Below are positions 33,425 through 47,279 of a stretch of DNA of 64,000 nucleotides, piece by piece. The notes below the pieces were generated by a model that was not told the origin of the DNA, searched no databases, and was given only the letters and a program-made list of their open reading frames with translations. Location: positions 22,450,139 through 22,514,138 of the forward strand of contig OY743168.1 in assembly GCA_963555705.1 (NCBI GenBank), written 5' to 3'. Numbering within the stretch: the first letter of the stretch is position 1; every line of letters starts with the position of its first letter. The stretch is from Ligustrum vulgare. Taxonomy: Eukaryota > Streptophyta > Magnoliopsida > Lamiales > Oleaceae. The position numbers and the translations under genes are program-made.

Positions 33425-34406
33425 AAAAAAAAAGTGTTCTAAAAGGCACGAAAATGCACCACCTAGGCTCGATGTGTCTTCTAAAAGCGTCGCAAAAGCT
33501 CATGCGCGGAAAAATGCGTTTGAAAAGAAAAAATCGATAAAACCGGTTCAAACCAATAAAAAACAGGTCCAAAACGTGAAAAACCAATCTAAAACCGTTA
33601 AATTCTGGTTTAAAAAGGTTAATCTAGTATTAAACTAGTTCAACCAATAAAAACCAGTTATTTTTTCGATTCAATTGCTTAAAAGCCAATTAAATCGGTT
33701 AATTAAATAAGAAAGCAAAATTAAATTATTTTATTTTAATAATTAAAAAAATACAAGGCCAGACACCTCAAAGAGATGCCAGTCTTCGAAATTTGGAAGC
33801 AACGCTAGCTGAAACGTTGCTCCAAACGACACATTATATAGGAAGCCTTGAGTCTCCATTTCTCATTTCTGTTCGACGTGGTATTGTAGTTGTCTTCTTT
33901 CATTTTTTTTCTAATTTTTTTAAATTACAATTTGATTGAAGACAATAATGGCGGCTAGCTCAATTGGATATGGTGTCCCCTTGCTAGGTATGAGACGCAT
34001 GTTCAAGTCTCCAAGTGTCAATTTCTGGTTTTTAACGTTTTAATTCTATTATTTGTATTTTATTTTTATTTTTTAAATTATTTTTCTTTACATTATTTTT
34101 TATTTTACTTATTCAAATTTCCAAATATTTGTATAAAATTATTTGTATTGTTTTTCCTTTTTATTTTGAAAATTATTTTTCTTTACATTCTTTTTAATTT
34201 TATTTATTCAAATCTCCAAATATTTGTATAAAATAATTATTATGAAATTTAATAGTTTTTATGTGAAAAAAAAATATATTTAATGTCTTAAAATAATATT
34301 AATAATACGAAACACATTATGACGCTTATTATTCGCATTGGTACGCCTAAACTGGTAATTCTTGATTCTTGACCTCGCCGCTTCACAACGCAATACGCTT
34401 ATTAAA
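33425..34406. repeat. Dispersed repeat 'D', copy 1
   Basis: The left end (AAAAAGTGTTCTAAAAGGCACG) and right end (TTCACAACGCAATACGCTT) resemble the ends of a shorter copy at 47601-47952, which shares the segment from CATTATGACGCTTATTATTCG to CGCAATACGC. The ends look like degenerate inverted repeats (AAAAAGTGT/ACACTTTTT in copy 2). It borders the gag of Tekay-4. Class II origin is likely but unproven. Confidence 0.45.
33950..34020 (+). ncRNA. tRNA-like or SINE-head sequence
   Basis: GGCTAGCTCAATTGG matches a pol III A box and GTTCAAGTCTCC, about 35 bases later, matches a B box. The segment between them does not fold as a clear tRNA and there is no 3' acceptor partner. It is therefore more likely a tRNA-derived SINE head or tRNA relic inside repeat D than an active tRNA gene. 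Confidence 0.35.
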
Positions 34407-36442
34407 TGATTGATTTTGATTTTGGCTTCAATTCGGCCCTTGCCACTTTCTTTTCCCTTGATATCTCTGTTCATGATGATGGCTTTTGTTTCCAATCTTT
34501 ACACCCGCATAGGCTACTGCTTGAGCTTCTTTACCACTTCTCTATAGGTTGGCAACTCGTGCGAACCGACTATTTGTCTAACCTCCGAGCGTAGACCCCT
34601 CTCAAACCTGCGTGCCTTCTTAGCCTACGTCTCCACTAGATGTGGAGCATAGCGTGACAATTCCTCGAACATCCTTTCATAATCAGTTATGTCCATATCG
34701 CCTTGAACCAGGTGTAAAAATTCAGACTCTTTGTGGTCTCTGAGGGCCGGTGGAAAGAATTTATCTCTAATCTCAGCCTTGAACTCCTCCCAAGTTAGAG
34801 CTGTCTGTTGTTCTAGAGTCCTAGTTCGGGATGCTGATTCCCACCAGAATCCAGCCCTACCAACCAGCATAAATTCTGCACAAATAACTTTCCGGTCTTC
34901 CGGGCAAGAAATGTGTCTGAAGATTTTCTCAATCGTCTGCAGCGGCTAAAGGGTCGTTATCACTGACAACGATCCGCAAGTGCACGGGTCGCGCAAGTAA
35001 TAAAATGGACGTGAGTCCAAGTATCGATCCCACAGAGATTGTATTAAATTGTATTTTAGACTATTTCCTTAACCGAAACAAGGAATTTGTTTGGGTTTGA
35101 AAATTTAGAATTTGAAAATTAAAATAAAGATTAAACTAAAAATAAGAAAATTTGATTTGTTAAAAGTTATAAAAGCAAACGCATTAGAATTATGAATCCA
35201 TTTTAACCAAATCATCCATGTATTTAACCATATCATTTAAAGACAAGTTATGGGGTTTTGAATATCCATGTTCCTAAAATGTTTTAAGTCCTCTTTCGAG
35301 CGATGCATAAAAACCTATCTCTAAATGTCAATTGACTATATTTCTATGACAATTAACCAATTAGAAAAGCATTAAAGGTCAATGAACACTATATAGGATA
35401 ACACAAAGCATAGGGGTATATTTATATCCCCTATCGGACTTTGTGTCAATTAAATAGCTTCTAATGAAATCCTACTCTTTCGAACATAGAAAATCATGAA
35501 GACAATCACACAAAAGTTGGCCAAACAATTGCATGATAATAAAGGCACTTATTTAATTGCATCAAACCCATAAACTACATATATTAAATAATTGGTAAAA
35601 ATATGGAATCAAATAGTTAAAACTTCATCACAATTCTAACACAAGATTTCTAGCCTAAAACATGATAAAAGATAAATTACAACTATGATAATTGGAGTTT
35701 ATCACCATTTTCACCATGTTGTAGAAGAATCTTCAATCATGCGCCAGTTGATTCCTTGAAAGTTCAACAGCCCTTCGGGGTCACCTTTGACAAGTTTGGA
35801 ACCCCTAATTTCGTGCCCCAAGTCTTTTATTTATAGATGTTCACGAAATCTAAGTAAAAAATATGAGAATTTGGCTAAAATTCGCGCAAAAATCCCAGCT
35901 GCGGCCCAGTCGGGACTACCATGCGACCTCACGGTTCAAAAGTGCACGATCGCAGCCTCGAAAAGCCAACCTTCAGTCGCTGATTTTTTTTCCAATTTGG
36001 TTCTTTCTTTGACTTTTCTTCCAATTAACCCTTTTGATTTACTTCATCAACTCTTGGTTTTCACACTTTAGCTCTTTTATCATCCAAATGACTTTTTTTT
36101 GCTTCATATCCTTTGTTTTCTCGACTTTGGATTATTTCTAAAATACAAACAATATTAATTAAATAAATAGCAAATATTCTTAAACAAACAAATAAAATCC
36201 TACTTTTAGAATAGAAATAAGTGTATAAAATACACTTATCAACCACCGTCAAAAGTAGGTGGACGGTACCTTCGGAATTGTTCAATTATTGGAACTGAGG
36301 AACCAGTAGGGGCCTGTCTCAAGTCCTGAACTGCCTGAAGTAAATCCCTAATGATATTAGCCTGGTTTGGGGGATCCTGCCTTGGAGCAGTTTGATCTTG
36401 GTTGGTCTGGTTCGGTGCATCCTTGATTAGGCGCCGAGACAT
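34407..36442 (-). pseudogene. Tekay-4 gag, interrupted by a solo LTR and truncated
   Basis: The first part (36442-36242) begins MSRRLIKDAPNQTNQDQ and reaches FRRYRPPTFDGG. The second (34958-34407) resumes at about IEKIFRHISCPE and contains FKAEIRDKFFPPALRD and DITDYERMFEELSRYAP. About ten bases are missing just after the insertion point, a TAG lies at about 34627, and further shifts follow near 34500. The zinc knuckle is not present. Confidence 0.75.
34964..36241 (-). mobile_element. Solo LTR inserted in Tekay-4 gag
   Basis: On the minus strand it runs from TGATAAGTGTATTTTATACA to CGGATCGTTGTCA (1278 bp), ending with the phrase GGGATCGATACTTGGACTCA near its 3' side. Flanks GTGGT and GTGAT (minus strand) are a 5-bp target duplication with one transition. 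Gag reading resumes in register once one copy is removed. Termini resemble LTRs of large plant Ty3/gypsy (Tat/Athila-like) elements, but no internal region is available to prove it. Confidence 0.75.
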
Positions 36443-36881
36443 TTTCCTTTATTAAGTAAAACAAATAGGTTTATTATTTTTCGATAGGAAAATATAGACA
36501 ACCAATCATCTCATACATTCAATTTTAATAAAAATGTCAAACATAGCTCACGACATAGAAATAAATGAATCTCTTTATTAATAAATGAAATTCCCTCAAC
36601 GAGGATACATTATTATTTCAGGAATGGGAAAAACTGTTGAAAAGGGAAAAATGCCAAAACATCTATCACTAGTCTTATCCCACTAAATATGACTGTTGAC
36701 AGGAGTAGTCCCGGGCGTGCTGGTGTATAAGATGTGGCACCGGGTGTGACACTTGGTGAACCTGGGGAGTAATCTGGTGATTCTGAAACATAACCTTATA
36801 ACCCAGGCGTATAATCATAGATGCCTGACTCGGCATCAGATATCTCATTTAGCCGATCTCTATTTTCGGTTCGGGGTATCA

Positions 36882-37223
36882 TTATTTGTGTTGGTGCTCG
36901 TGTGCTGGGGTTCGGAAAAGGTCCAAAAGTATTATAAACTCATCACATACTGTCTTAAAGTTCGCGTTTTCTCCCCGAGTTCTTTTTATATCCTCATAAA
37001 ACTCATTTGCCAACTTACGCTCATCCTCCGGGAAAGTTGACAAAAAGTGACCCATAGTCTGTGTGTCAATTATCTTAAAGTCATGCTCTATCGCGTCCTC
37101 TCGTGCGATCCAGTAGTATTTTACATGCTCATCTATCTTCTTGTGATGTCCCCTCTTGAATGATAGGTATTTTGATGCCCATCCATCTAACTTTCTTTGT
37201 TGTTGTCTTGTGAATGGTGCCAT
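36882..37223 (-). CDS. Tekay-4 upstream ORF, 113 residues, unknown function
   Basis: An intact frame lies between PBS and gag, starting MAPFTRQQQRKLDGWASKYL. It is charged and apparently soluble, with KRGHHKKIDEHVKYYWIARE, DTQTMGHFLSTFPEDERKL and FKTVCDEFIILLDLF. No Cys/His metal motif and no membrane segment. A broken homologue is at the same place in Tekay-1 (14159-14302), so it is an element gene rather than chance. It could be an accessory protein or a leader-encoded regulator. I do not recognise a family. Confidence 0.55.
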   Translation of the reverse strand: MAPFTRQQQRKLDGWASKYLSFKRGHHKKIDEHVKYYWIAREDAIEHDFKIIDTQTMGHFLSTFPEDERKLANEFYEDIKRTRGENANFKTVCDEFIILLDLFRTPAHEHQHK

Positions 37224-37571
37224 GTCTAAAACAATTTTGCAAAGTCCAGTTAGGGTTCTTTACTATCTAAATTCGAGGACAAAAATTATTATAAAACAAT
37301 TCTTTAATCAATAACTATTTATTCTCATTATGCTCACAACTCGTTCTTTCTTCTTTCTTTCTTTTTATATCGGATACAAATCTTTCTCTTTCTTCTAAGT
37401 CTCATAAATCATTTAAAATATGTATTCTAAAAATAAAATAACATAAACTCATAAACTTCTTTACCTCGGAGTTGGCGGATCGAATGATGGCAGTTGGCAT
37501 TTAATAATGTAAATTAATTTTAAAAAAATTTCTCTTTTGAAATTTTTGCGAGTCTACAGAAACGCAGACTG

Positions 37572-37583
37572 GCTCTGATACCA
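37572..37583 (-). other. Primer-binding site of Tekay-4 (initiator Met tRNA)
   Basis: The minus strand reads TGGTATCAGAGC three bases from the LTR. Confidence 0.9.
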
Positions 37584-37586
37584 CGC

Positions 37587-39512
37587 TGTGACGTTCCGGG
37601 TTCTAATCACCCAACTCATCACGTCATCGTCTCGTCTAATTTTTGAAATAATATTATGCAGAATAAAATAATATTTCTAATGGCAAGATTTATTTAAATA
37701 AATTCAAAAACTGATAAATTTCAATATTCTCAAATTTGAAGAAATAATATTTGCTAAGACATTTCAGATAAAAGATAATTGTTCAAAATCTCAACATTTC
37801 TCAAAATGTGATTATTCAACTGAAACAATAGTGAAATCTAATTATTCAAATATTAATGCCACAGCTTGCCCATCATTCGCCTCCATCTCCGATATCTGCA
37901 ATTGTTGTTAAAAATGGGTGAGCATTTCATTGAAATGCTCAGTAAACTCATCGTCGATTAATAAATTTACATAAAAATTGAACACATAAACATGCAATCA
38001 TATAGTGACAACTTCATCATAATAATAGGCTTTCGTAACATAGTGTGTGGGTAGTCTCGGCTCATGCAATAAATGCACATAAGTTATGTCAAAGCATAAC
38101 AAAATCATAATCTCGTCTCGTCTCGTCTCATGCATTTAAAATGCATATAAGTTATGGCATGCTCATACCACAAATATTTCATAAGAAATATAAATTATCG
38201 TCCGTCTTATGCAAATAATGCACATAAGTCACATGAAGCATATAACGTGCAATTAAAATGTAAACAAATTAATGGGGCGAGTCTACCTCAATTCTCTACT
38301 AGTGTGGTTGAGCGAGAAAATATATTTCAGTTCTCTAGATCTCCGTACGTTTCGTCTAGTCAAAATAAAATAAGATTTGAATTAGTCTCTAGAAATTCAA
38401 AGTTTGAAATAAAATTAAAGTTTGGATTTAAAATGAATGATTTTAAAATCTGGGGACTAAAATAGAGTTTTTCGAAAATTAAAGGACTTATTAAAACGCT
38501 GGTTAAAATGATCAGGGACTGGAATGAAGATTTTGGAACTTAGGGCTGAAGTATCTACATTTAAAACATGTTTAGGGACTGAAACAATTAAAACGAAGAA
38601 GCTGAGGACCTAAGAGCAAATTTTGAAACAAACAAGGTTATATATAAAATATATATACATACACTCTCTTTTCTCTCTCTATGTATCGACCGAGAGAGAG
38701 AAGAAGAGTGAGGGGAGGGCGGACGCCCTCCTCTATGACCGATTGTCGGCGACCATGCCGGCGATAATACCACCGGCGCGGAGCAGCAGCAATGGGGAAC
38801 CCGGGTAAGCAAGAAAAATGGAGTTTTGGGCGCGGTTTTTTGTGGAAAATCGAGGCTCTGCTCGTGGGTTTCCCCGGAAAAAATTGATGATTGAGGTATG
38901 TAATAGGCTTCTGGGATTGTGGGTTTATATGTTTGGGCTTTTGATTTGAGTTTTGGTGATCTTTGGGAGATGGTTGTGGTGGCGGTCGAGGTGGTCACGA
39001 TGAGGGGCGGCTCGCGGTTTGGGCAAAATGATTGCAAATTTTGGCCGGGTTCTGTGGTTTGCAGATTAACAGTAGGCTGAGAAGTTGGGTAACGGAGGTG
39101 AGTGTTGCGGCTCGGTAGAGTTTGGCGGTGGATAGTAGTTGCGGCAGATAGTCTTTGGTTTGGTTTCAAATTGTAACTGTAGATAGATTGACTTGGTTAA
39201 GTGAATATTTGATAGGATGATGATCATGATTGTCAAGATAAAATGGCGAATTTAAATTTGAAGTTTTTTGATAGAATGATAAACTCCAACTTTTTAAATA
39301 AGATTATCTGGAAATTTTAATTTGAATAAAAAATGAAATTAGGTTTTAAAAATAGATTTTGAATTTTGGACGTAAAATCAAGTTGGACTGAAAATTTATT
39401 ATTTTCGGCTCAAAATTTATAACTTGGCTAAACGACGTACGTGGACTTAAATAATGGGTTAAATTATAGAGACACGATTTTATATAAATTCAGAAATTTC
39501 ACAGTCGCTACA
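37587..39512 (-). repeat. 5' LTR of Tekay-4
   Basis: On the minus strand it begins TGTAGCGACTGTGAAATTTC and ends CCGGAACGTCACA (1926 bp). Frames inside at 38588-39169 are LTR artefacts. The outer flank is GTTAT (39513-39517); the partner is lost. Confidence 0.8.
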
Positions 39513-39826
39513 GTTATTGAATTCACTTCCCTAAGAACTAAAAAAAAGATTGGATCTTGTGCGCCGGTTATGCGTCAGGTCTCTCTCTCTCTCTCGCTCT
39601 CTGCTTCAAGTTCATTGCGAGTTCACTTCATTCCTCTCGCTACTCTTCGCTCACTAAAAGCTCCCCTGGGATTTGCGACTTTCCAAATCCAAGGGGGAAG
39701 GAACTGGCCGAGGGTATTCGTCATGGGCGGAGAGACCATCTGAAAGGTTGCTTCACCAACGAGGCGAGGATACCAATCCCCGTCGGAGATTTACCATCTC
39801 CATCCCCGCCCCTCCCCCTCCACATC
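39513..39826. other. Flank with (CT)n run, no clear gene
   Basis: A CT-rich SSR (39581-39602) is followed by less AT-rich sequence with short frames on the + strand. It might be the 5' end of a disrupted host transcript. No start codon, splice site or domain is convincing. Confidence 0.35.
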
Positions 39827-40458
39827 TAAACAGGTCGGGTCAAGTCGGGGCGGGGCGGGGCGGGGCGGGGACTCCCATAATCTCCATTTACGTCCCTGTT
39901 TATTATTATATATATACATTTGTTCTTCAATGTATTTTTATAATGGTTAATTAATGTTTAACTCATACAAATTCTTTTTTTAAAGTATGATTATTTTACA
40001 AAATTCTTATTCAAAAGCTTTAAAGAATGATTACATTAATTAAAAAAATTCATAATAACTTTTATAGAGTAGTACAAGTTTAATTATGTTAAGTATTATG
40101 TTTGGAGAGAATGAGATGAGATTTGTGAGAGTGAAAGATGAAAAGTAATTTAGAGTTGAAATGTAGGGGTTGATTTTGAAATTATATATTTGGGCGTCGG
40201 GTGGTTTATAACACTTTTAATTTGTTTGAATTTTTTTTAATTAAACTTATTAATTGAGACTAGTTTCGGGGCGGATCTGAGGTGGGATGAGGATTTGATA
40301 GCAATCTCCATCCTCGACCCATCCCGATCGGGTATGCTTTTTCATCACCGTCCCCGTCCCCGTCCCCACCTCCATCTCGTCATTGTCTGAGATTCCTCGT
40401 CCCATTCGGTACGAGTCCCCATCAGGTTCGAGGATTCTCCGCCCCATTATCTTCCCTA
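39827..40458. mobile_element. hAT-type MITE, copy B (inverted relative to copy A)
   Basis: The interior matches the reverse complement of 32083-33166, for example TTTGGAGAGAATGAGATG and TAAACTTATTAATTGAGAC. The right end TTATCTTCCCTA resembles the TAGGGATGACAA end. The left end (TAAACAGGTCGGG) is worn and no target duplication remains. It lacks the nested MITE of copy A. Confidence 0.7.
39847..39870 (+). repeat. (GGGGC)n run, strong G-quadruplex candidate
   Basis: Five G4 tracts separated by single C, in an otherwise AT-rich region, at the left subterminal part of MITE copy B. Confidence 0.9.
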
Positions 40459-40660
40459 CAAATTATCAACAGGTAGACACGGATTACAATAGAGGTGAAG
40501 TGGGTGTGGGTTTGCAGAGAAAAAAGGGGTTTTGATTTGGGGTTTGTTTACATCTTAATAATTACTGTGATTATAAATTTTAATTAGCTAATAAGGTATT
40601 TTTTTAAATTCCTCTAATTTTAGGGGTAGGTGGTGTAATTTTCCCTAATTTAGAGCATGT

Positions 40661-40816
40661 TTGGTCCATGGAAAATTTTTAGTTTTTGTGGATTTTTTTT
40701 TTCTGGTAGATGTGTGATTTAGATTGATTTGAAAAGTAAAAAATTTTGAGCTTGACCAAGGATTGATGATTGAGATTAAGATTAAAAATTTTTGATAAAA
40801 ACTTTCCATTGACCAA
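40661..40816. mobile_element. Small MITE
   Basis: TTGGTCCATGGAAAATTTTT at the left and AAAAACTTTCCATTGACCAA at the right are inverted ends matching at about 18 of 20 positions. Non-coding. Confidence 0.6.
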
Positions 40817-40981
40817 TCACCCTCTTAATTCCAACACTATACAAGGCTACATGTGTCCAAGCTCATATACAGATATTGGTTAAGTACACAAATACAAATC
40901 TTGAAGATGCTTAATTTTTAATATCAGGCATTCTGAAAGTTATTTTAAGAATGTAAAATACATTACCAAAATCAGGTAATC

Positions 40982-43075
40982 AGGCAAATCATATTGACTG
41001 TTTGTAATTAATTACAATTGTAACTTAATTTCAAATTTGTGATCAATTACAAATGTAACTAACTAATTATTTACAATTCATAAAACATGGCATATTTTCT
41101 TGTTAAAAATAATTGAATTAGTTACATTCACCTTAATTACAACTTAATTACATTTGGTTATTAGTTACAATTTAGAATTAATTACAATTGTAATTTTATT
41201 TCAATTTTGCTATTAAATACAATTGTCACCACCACCCCCACTTAAAACAATCACCAATAACTATCACCGATAACCACCATCGAAAATAAAATTGTAACTT
41301 TATTTCAAATTTGTAATTAGTTACAATTGTAATTTTAACTACAACTGCAATTAATCAGATTTTGTAGGCAAATCATATTGACTTCTGTAATTAATTACAA
41401 TTGTACCTTAATTTCAATTTTGTGATCAATTACAAATGTAACTAACTAATTAATTGCAATTAAGTTGCAATTCATAAAACATGACATATTTTCTTGTTAA
41501 AAATAATTGAATTAGTTACATTCACCTTAATTACAACTTAATTACATTTGGTCATCAGTTACAATTTAAATTAATTACAACTGTGATTTTAATTTAATTT
41601 TGCTATTAAATACAATTATAACCACCACCACCACCTAAAACAATCACCACCAACTACTAACAATAACCACCGTCGAAAATACAATTGTAACTTTATTTCA
41701 AATTTGTAATTAGTTACAATTGTAATTTTAACTACAACTGTAATTAATTACAATTGTAATTTTCTTTCAATGTTTCGATTAATTACAATTGTAACTAATA
41801 AAATTGTAAAACATGATAGATCTTTTTGTTGAAATTAATTGAATTATTTACAAGATTTAATTAGTTACATTCACCTTAATTACAACTGCAATTATAACTT
41901 AATTAAATTTTGTTATCAGTTTATAATTAATTACAATTGTAACTTTATTTCAATTTTGTAATTAATTGCAATTGTAACTTATGAATTAGTAAAACATTAG
42001 TGTAATTTGTAATTAGTTACATTAGTGTAATTTGTAATTAGCCACCACTACAACCACCGTTGAAAATAAAATTGTAATTTTATTTTAATTTTGTAATTAA
42101 TTACAATTATAAATTTATGTCAATTTGTAATTAGTTACAATTGAGATTTTAATTACAATTTTAACGAATCACCACCACCACCACTAGCCATCACTACTAA
42201 TATTCAATCACCGTAAGTCCTGCAGTTCTAGAACTACCTCACAAAAGATTTTCTTTCCCTTACCGTCCAAAAAGGGCTAAGACCGAAAGCAGAAGCCAAA
42301 CCAAGAAATTGACACAAACTCGGTGGAAGAGAGAGGAGATCAACGAAGCTCGACTAAAACAAGTCTAAAACCATCGGGAAACCATATTTGATGAGCTCTC
42401 AATTCCTGTACTTGTCAAGGCCCATAAATATCGTGAAGTTTCCGGCTTTAGGTCGAACCTTGAAGTAGAAAACCATTGCTTCAATTTCTCTCGAGTGTTT
42501 CGAAAGTTTTTCCCAAACTTTTGATTTATAATTACCTGATTTAATAAAATAGTTTCTAATAACCTGATTATAAAAATTTTAAGGGTTAAGATCACAATTA
42601 CACACATTTAGGCTTGAAAATTTTTGTAATCAGGTGATTTGTAACTAATTACACAAGTATCAAAATAATTTTCAAAGTCATATTTTTTTAATCAGAATCA
42701 TGTACTGTTATTAATCACAATTATAACTTTATTTCAAGTTGTAATTAGTTACAATTGTAATTTTAACTACAATTGCAATTAATTACCACCACCACCGACC
42801 ACCACCTAATTTGTAATCGGTCATCACCACAACCACCGTCGAAAATACAATTGTAACTTATTTCAATTTTGTAATTAATTATAATTGTAACTTATGAATT
42901 AGTAAATCATTAGTTTAATTCGTAATTTGTAATTAATTACATTAATGTAATTGTAATTAGTTACCGCCACAATTGTCGTCGTCGGATCACCATCGGAAAT
43001 ACAATTGTAACTTTATTTTAGTTTTGTAATTAATTACAATTAAAATTTTATTTCAATTTGTAATTAGTTTAAAGA
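40982..43075. repeat. Array of AT palindromes with a 384-bp tandem duplication
   Basis: TAATTACAATTGTAA-type palindromes recur dozens of times, mixed with short CACCAC runs and GAAAATACAATTGTAAC. Units starting AGGCAAATCATATTGACT at 40982 and 41366 are a clear tandem pair (384-base spacing). Degenerate units follow to about 42220 and again at 42640-43075. A less repetitive spacer at about 42225-42600 looks like ordinary sequence. No coding function. Confidence 0.8.
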
Positions 43076-43389
43076 GCATATATGCTGATACTAACACGGT
43101 AATTGGTTTTTCCCAGTTTTTTAGTGCATCTATTCTCCTCCACTCGTATAAAAATTGAAAAGGAACACAAACTTGAATCATGAACGAACTGTTCATGTTT
43201 CTTGTTGCAGTATCAAAACATTTTATCCTTTTTCTTGTGAAAAAGCTGTGAATTTTTTTTTATTTTTTTTTAAATTTGAAATAAATCTAACATTTGATGT
43301 AAACGTGAAGTGAGAAACAAAGAAAATAGAAGCAAGCTTTTTCGTTTTTACTGCTTGAAGAAAAGATCAAATTAACACGAATTTATTGA

Positions 43390-43770
43390 CCTAAGGACTA
43401 CTTTCAGTTGCATCACAGATTAAGAATATGACGATGACTTCAAGAAGAAGAACTTGAATCCGGGTAGAAGTCACCGGAAGAAGTGGCAGAAGCTTTGGCT
43501 AAGAATCTCTTGGTGTTGATGTTCTAGGAGATGGATGCAGCATATAAAAATTTCTTCTCAGCAATTGCTTTCTCCTCTTTAAAAGCATATAAAATATCTT
43601 CTCAATAATTAATTTCTCATCTTCAGAAGCATATAAAACTTCTTCTCAGCAATTGCTTTCTCCTCCACACCTGACTTCTTCCGAGTTGACTCGGATACAT
43701 CGATCCACTCAAGCTTCTCGACCGCTGGCAATTAAATCTTCAACGAAGGCTTTTGATTATTGGAATTTAG
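43390..43770. other. Gene-fragment-like region with three 44-45 bp repeats
   Basis: Repeats start at 43539, 43584 and 43628 (AGCATATAAAAATTTCTTCT consensus). Both strands have coding-like pieces. On the minus strand KLEWIDVSESTRKKSGVEE runs into the first repeat as KAIAEKKFYML. On the plus strand SPEEVAEALAKNLLVLMF lies upstream of the repeats. It is broken and unassigned. Confidence 0.35.
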
Positions 43771-43979
43771 TGCTATTTGTGTTGTGAAATCTATTACTTG
43801 ACTTTGCTCGAAAAAATAAGAATGACAAAAAAAGATGGAGAATAAGTTAGGGTTCTGTTTGGGGCAATAAATTAACGACTGATTTTATTAAATAATTTAT
43901 ACTTACCTGATTTCAAAAATTTTAAATCTAAAAGTATGATTTAATGTAATTTACTCTACAGGTATTTCTCATTTTTCTA

Positions 43980-44046
43980 GGCCCAGCCCAAGGCCATAAT
44001 CAAACTAGGGTTTTTAACCCGATCCATATACAATGTAATATATATA
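43980..44046 (+). promoter_or_regulatory. RPL6 core promoter region
   Basis: GGCCCAGCCCAAGGCC gives site II-like GGCCCA, ACTAGGGTTTTTAACCC (about 44004-44020) contains a telo-box-like AGGGTTT, and a TATATATA run lies at 44038-44045, about 80 bases before the ATG. This combination is characteristic of plant ribosomal protein genes. Confidence 0.6.
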
Positions 44047-44125
44047 CGCTACTTCCCTACTTTTAGTTCCTTTCTTTTCTGTGCACTCTCCTCTCGCCTC
44101 CCACGACACTCACAGTTCGTCTCAA

Positions 44126-47279
<3,154 letters not shown>

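Larger units (their letters stand above)
34407..39512 (-). mobile_element. Tekay-4: truncated chromovirus-like Ty3/gypsy element
   Basis: On the minus strand the order is 5' LTR (39512-37587), PBS, small ORF (37223-36882) and gag (36442-34407). The element stops inside gag at repeat D, with no pol and no 3' LTR in the window. Its gag is clearly related to that of Tekay-1 but the LTR differs, so it is a sister family. A solo LTR interrupts gag. Confidence 0.8.

Noticed and set aside
35787..36071. 94-codon plus-strand frame
   Set aside because: Within the solo LTR interrupting Tekay-4 gag; no recognisable protein features.
38588..39169. 193-codon minus-strand frame
   Set aside because: Inside the Tekay-4 LTR, low-complexity Thr/Ser/Pro composition, no domain.
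42225..42600. Possible exon of a host gene between palindrome blocks
   Set aside because: The composition is more gene-like, but no frame longer than 80 codons, splice site or motif supports it.
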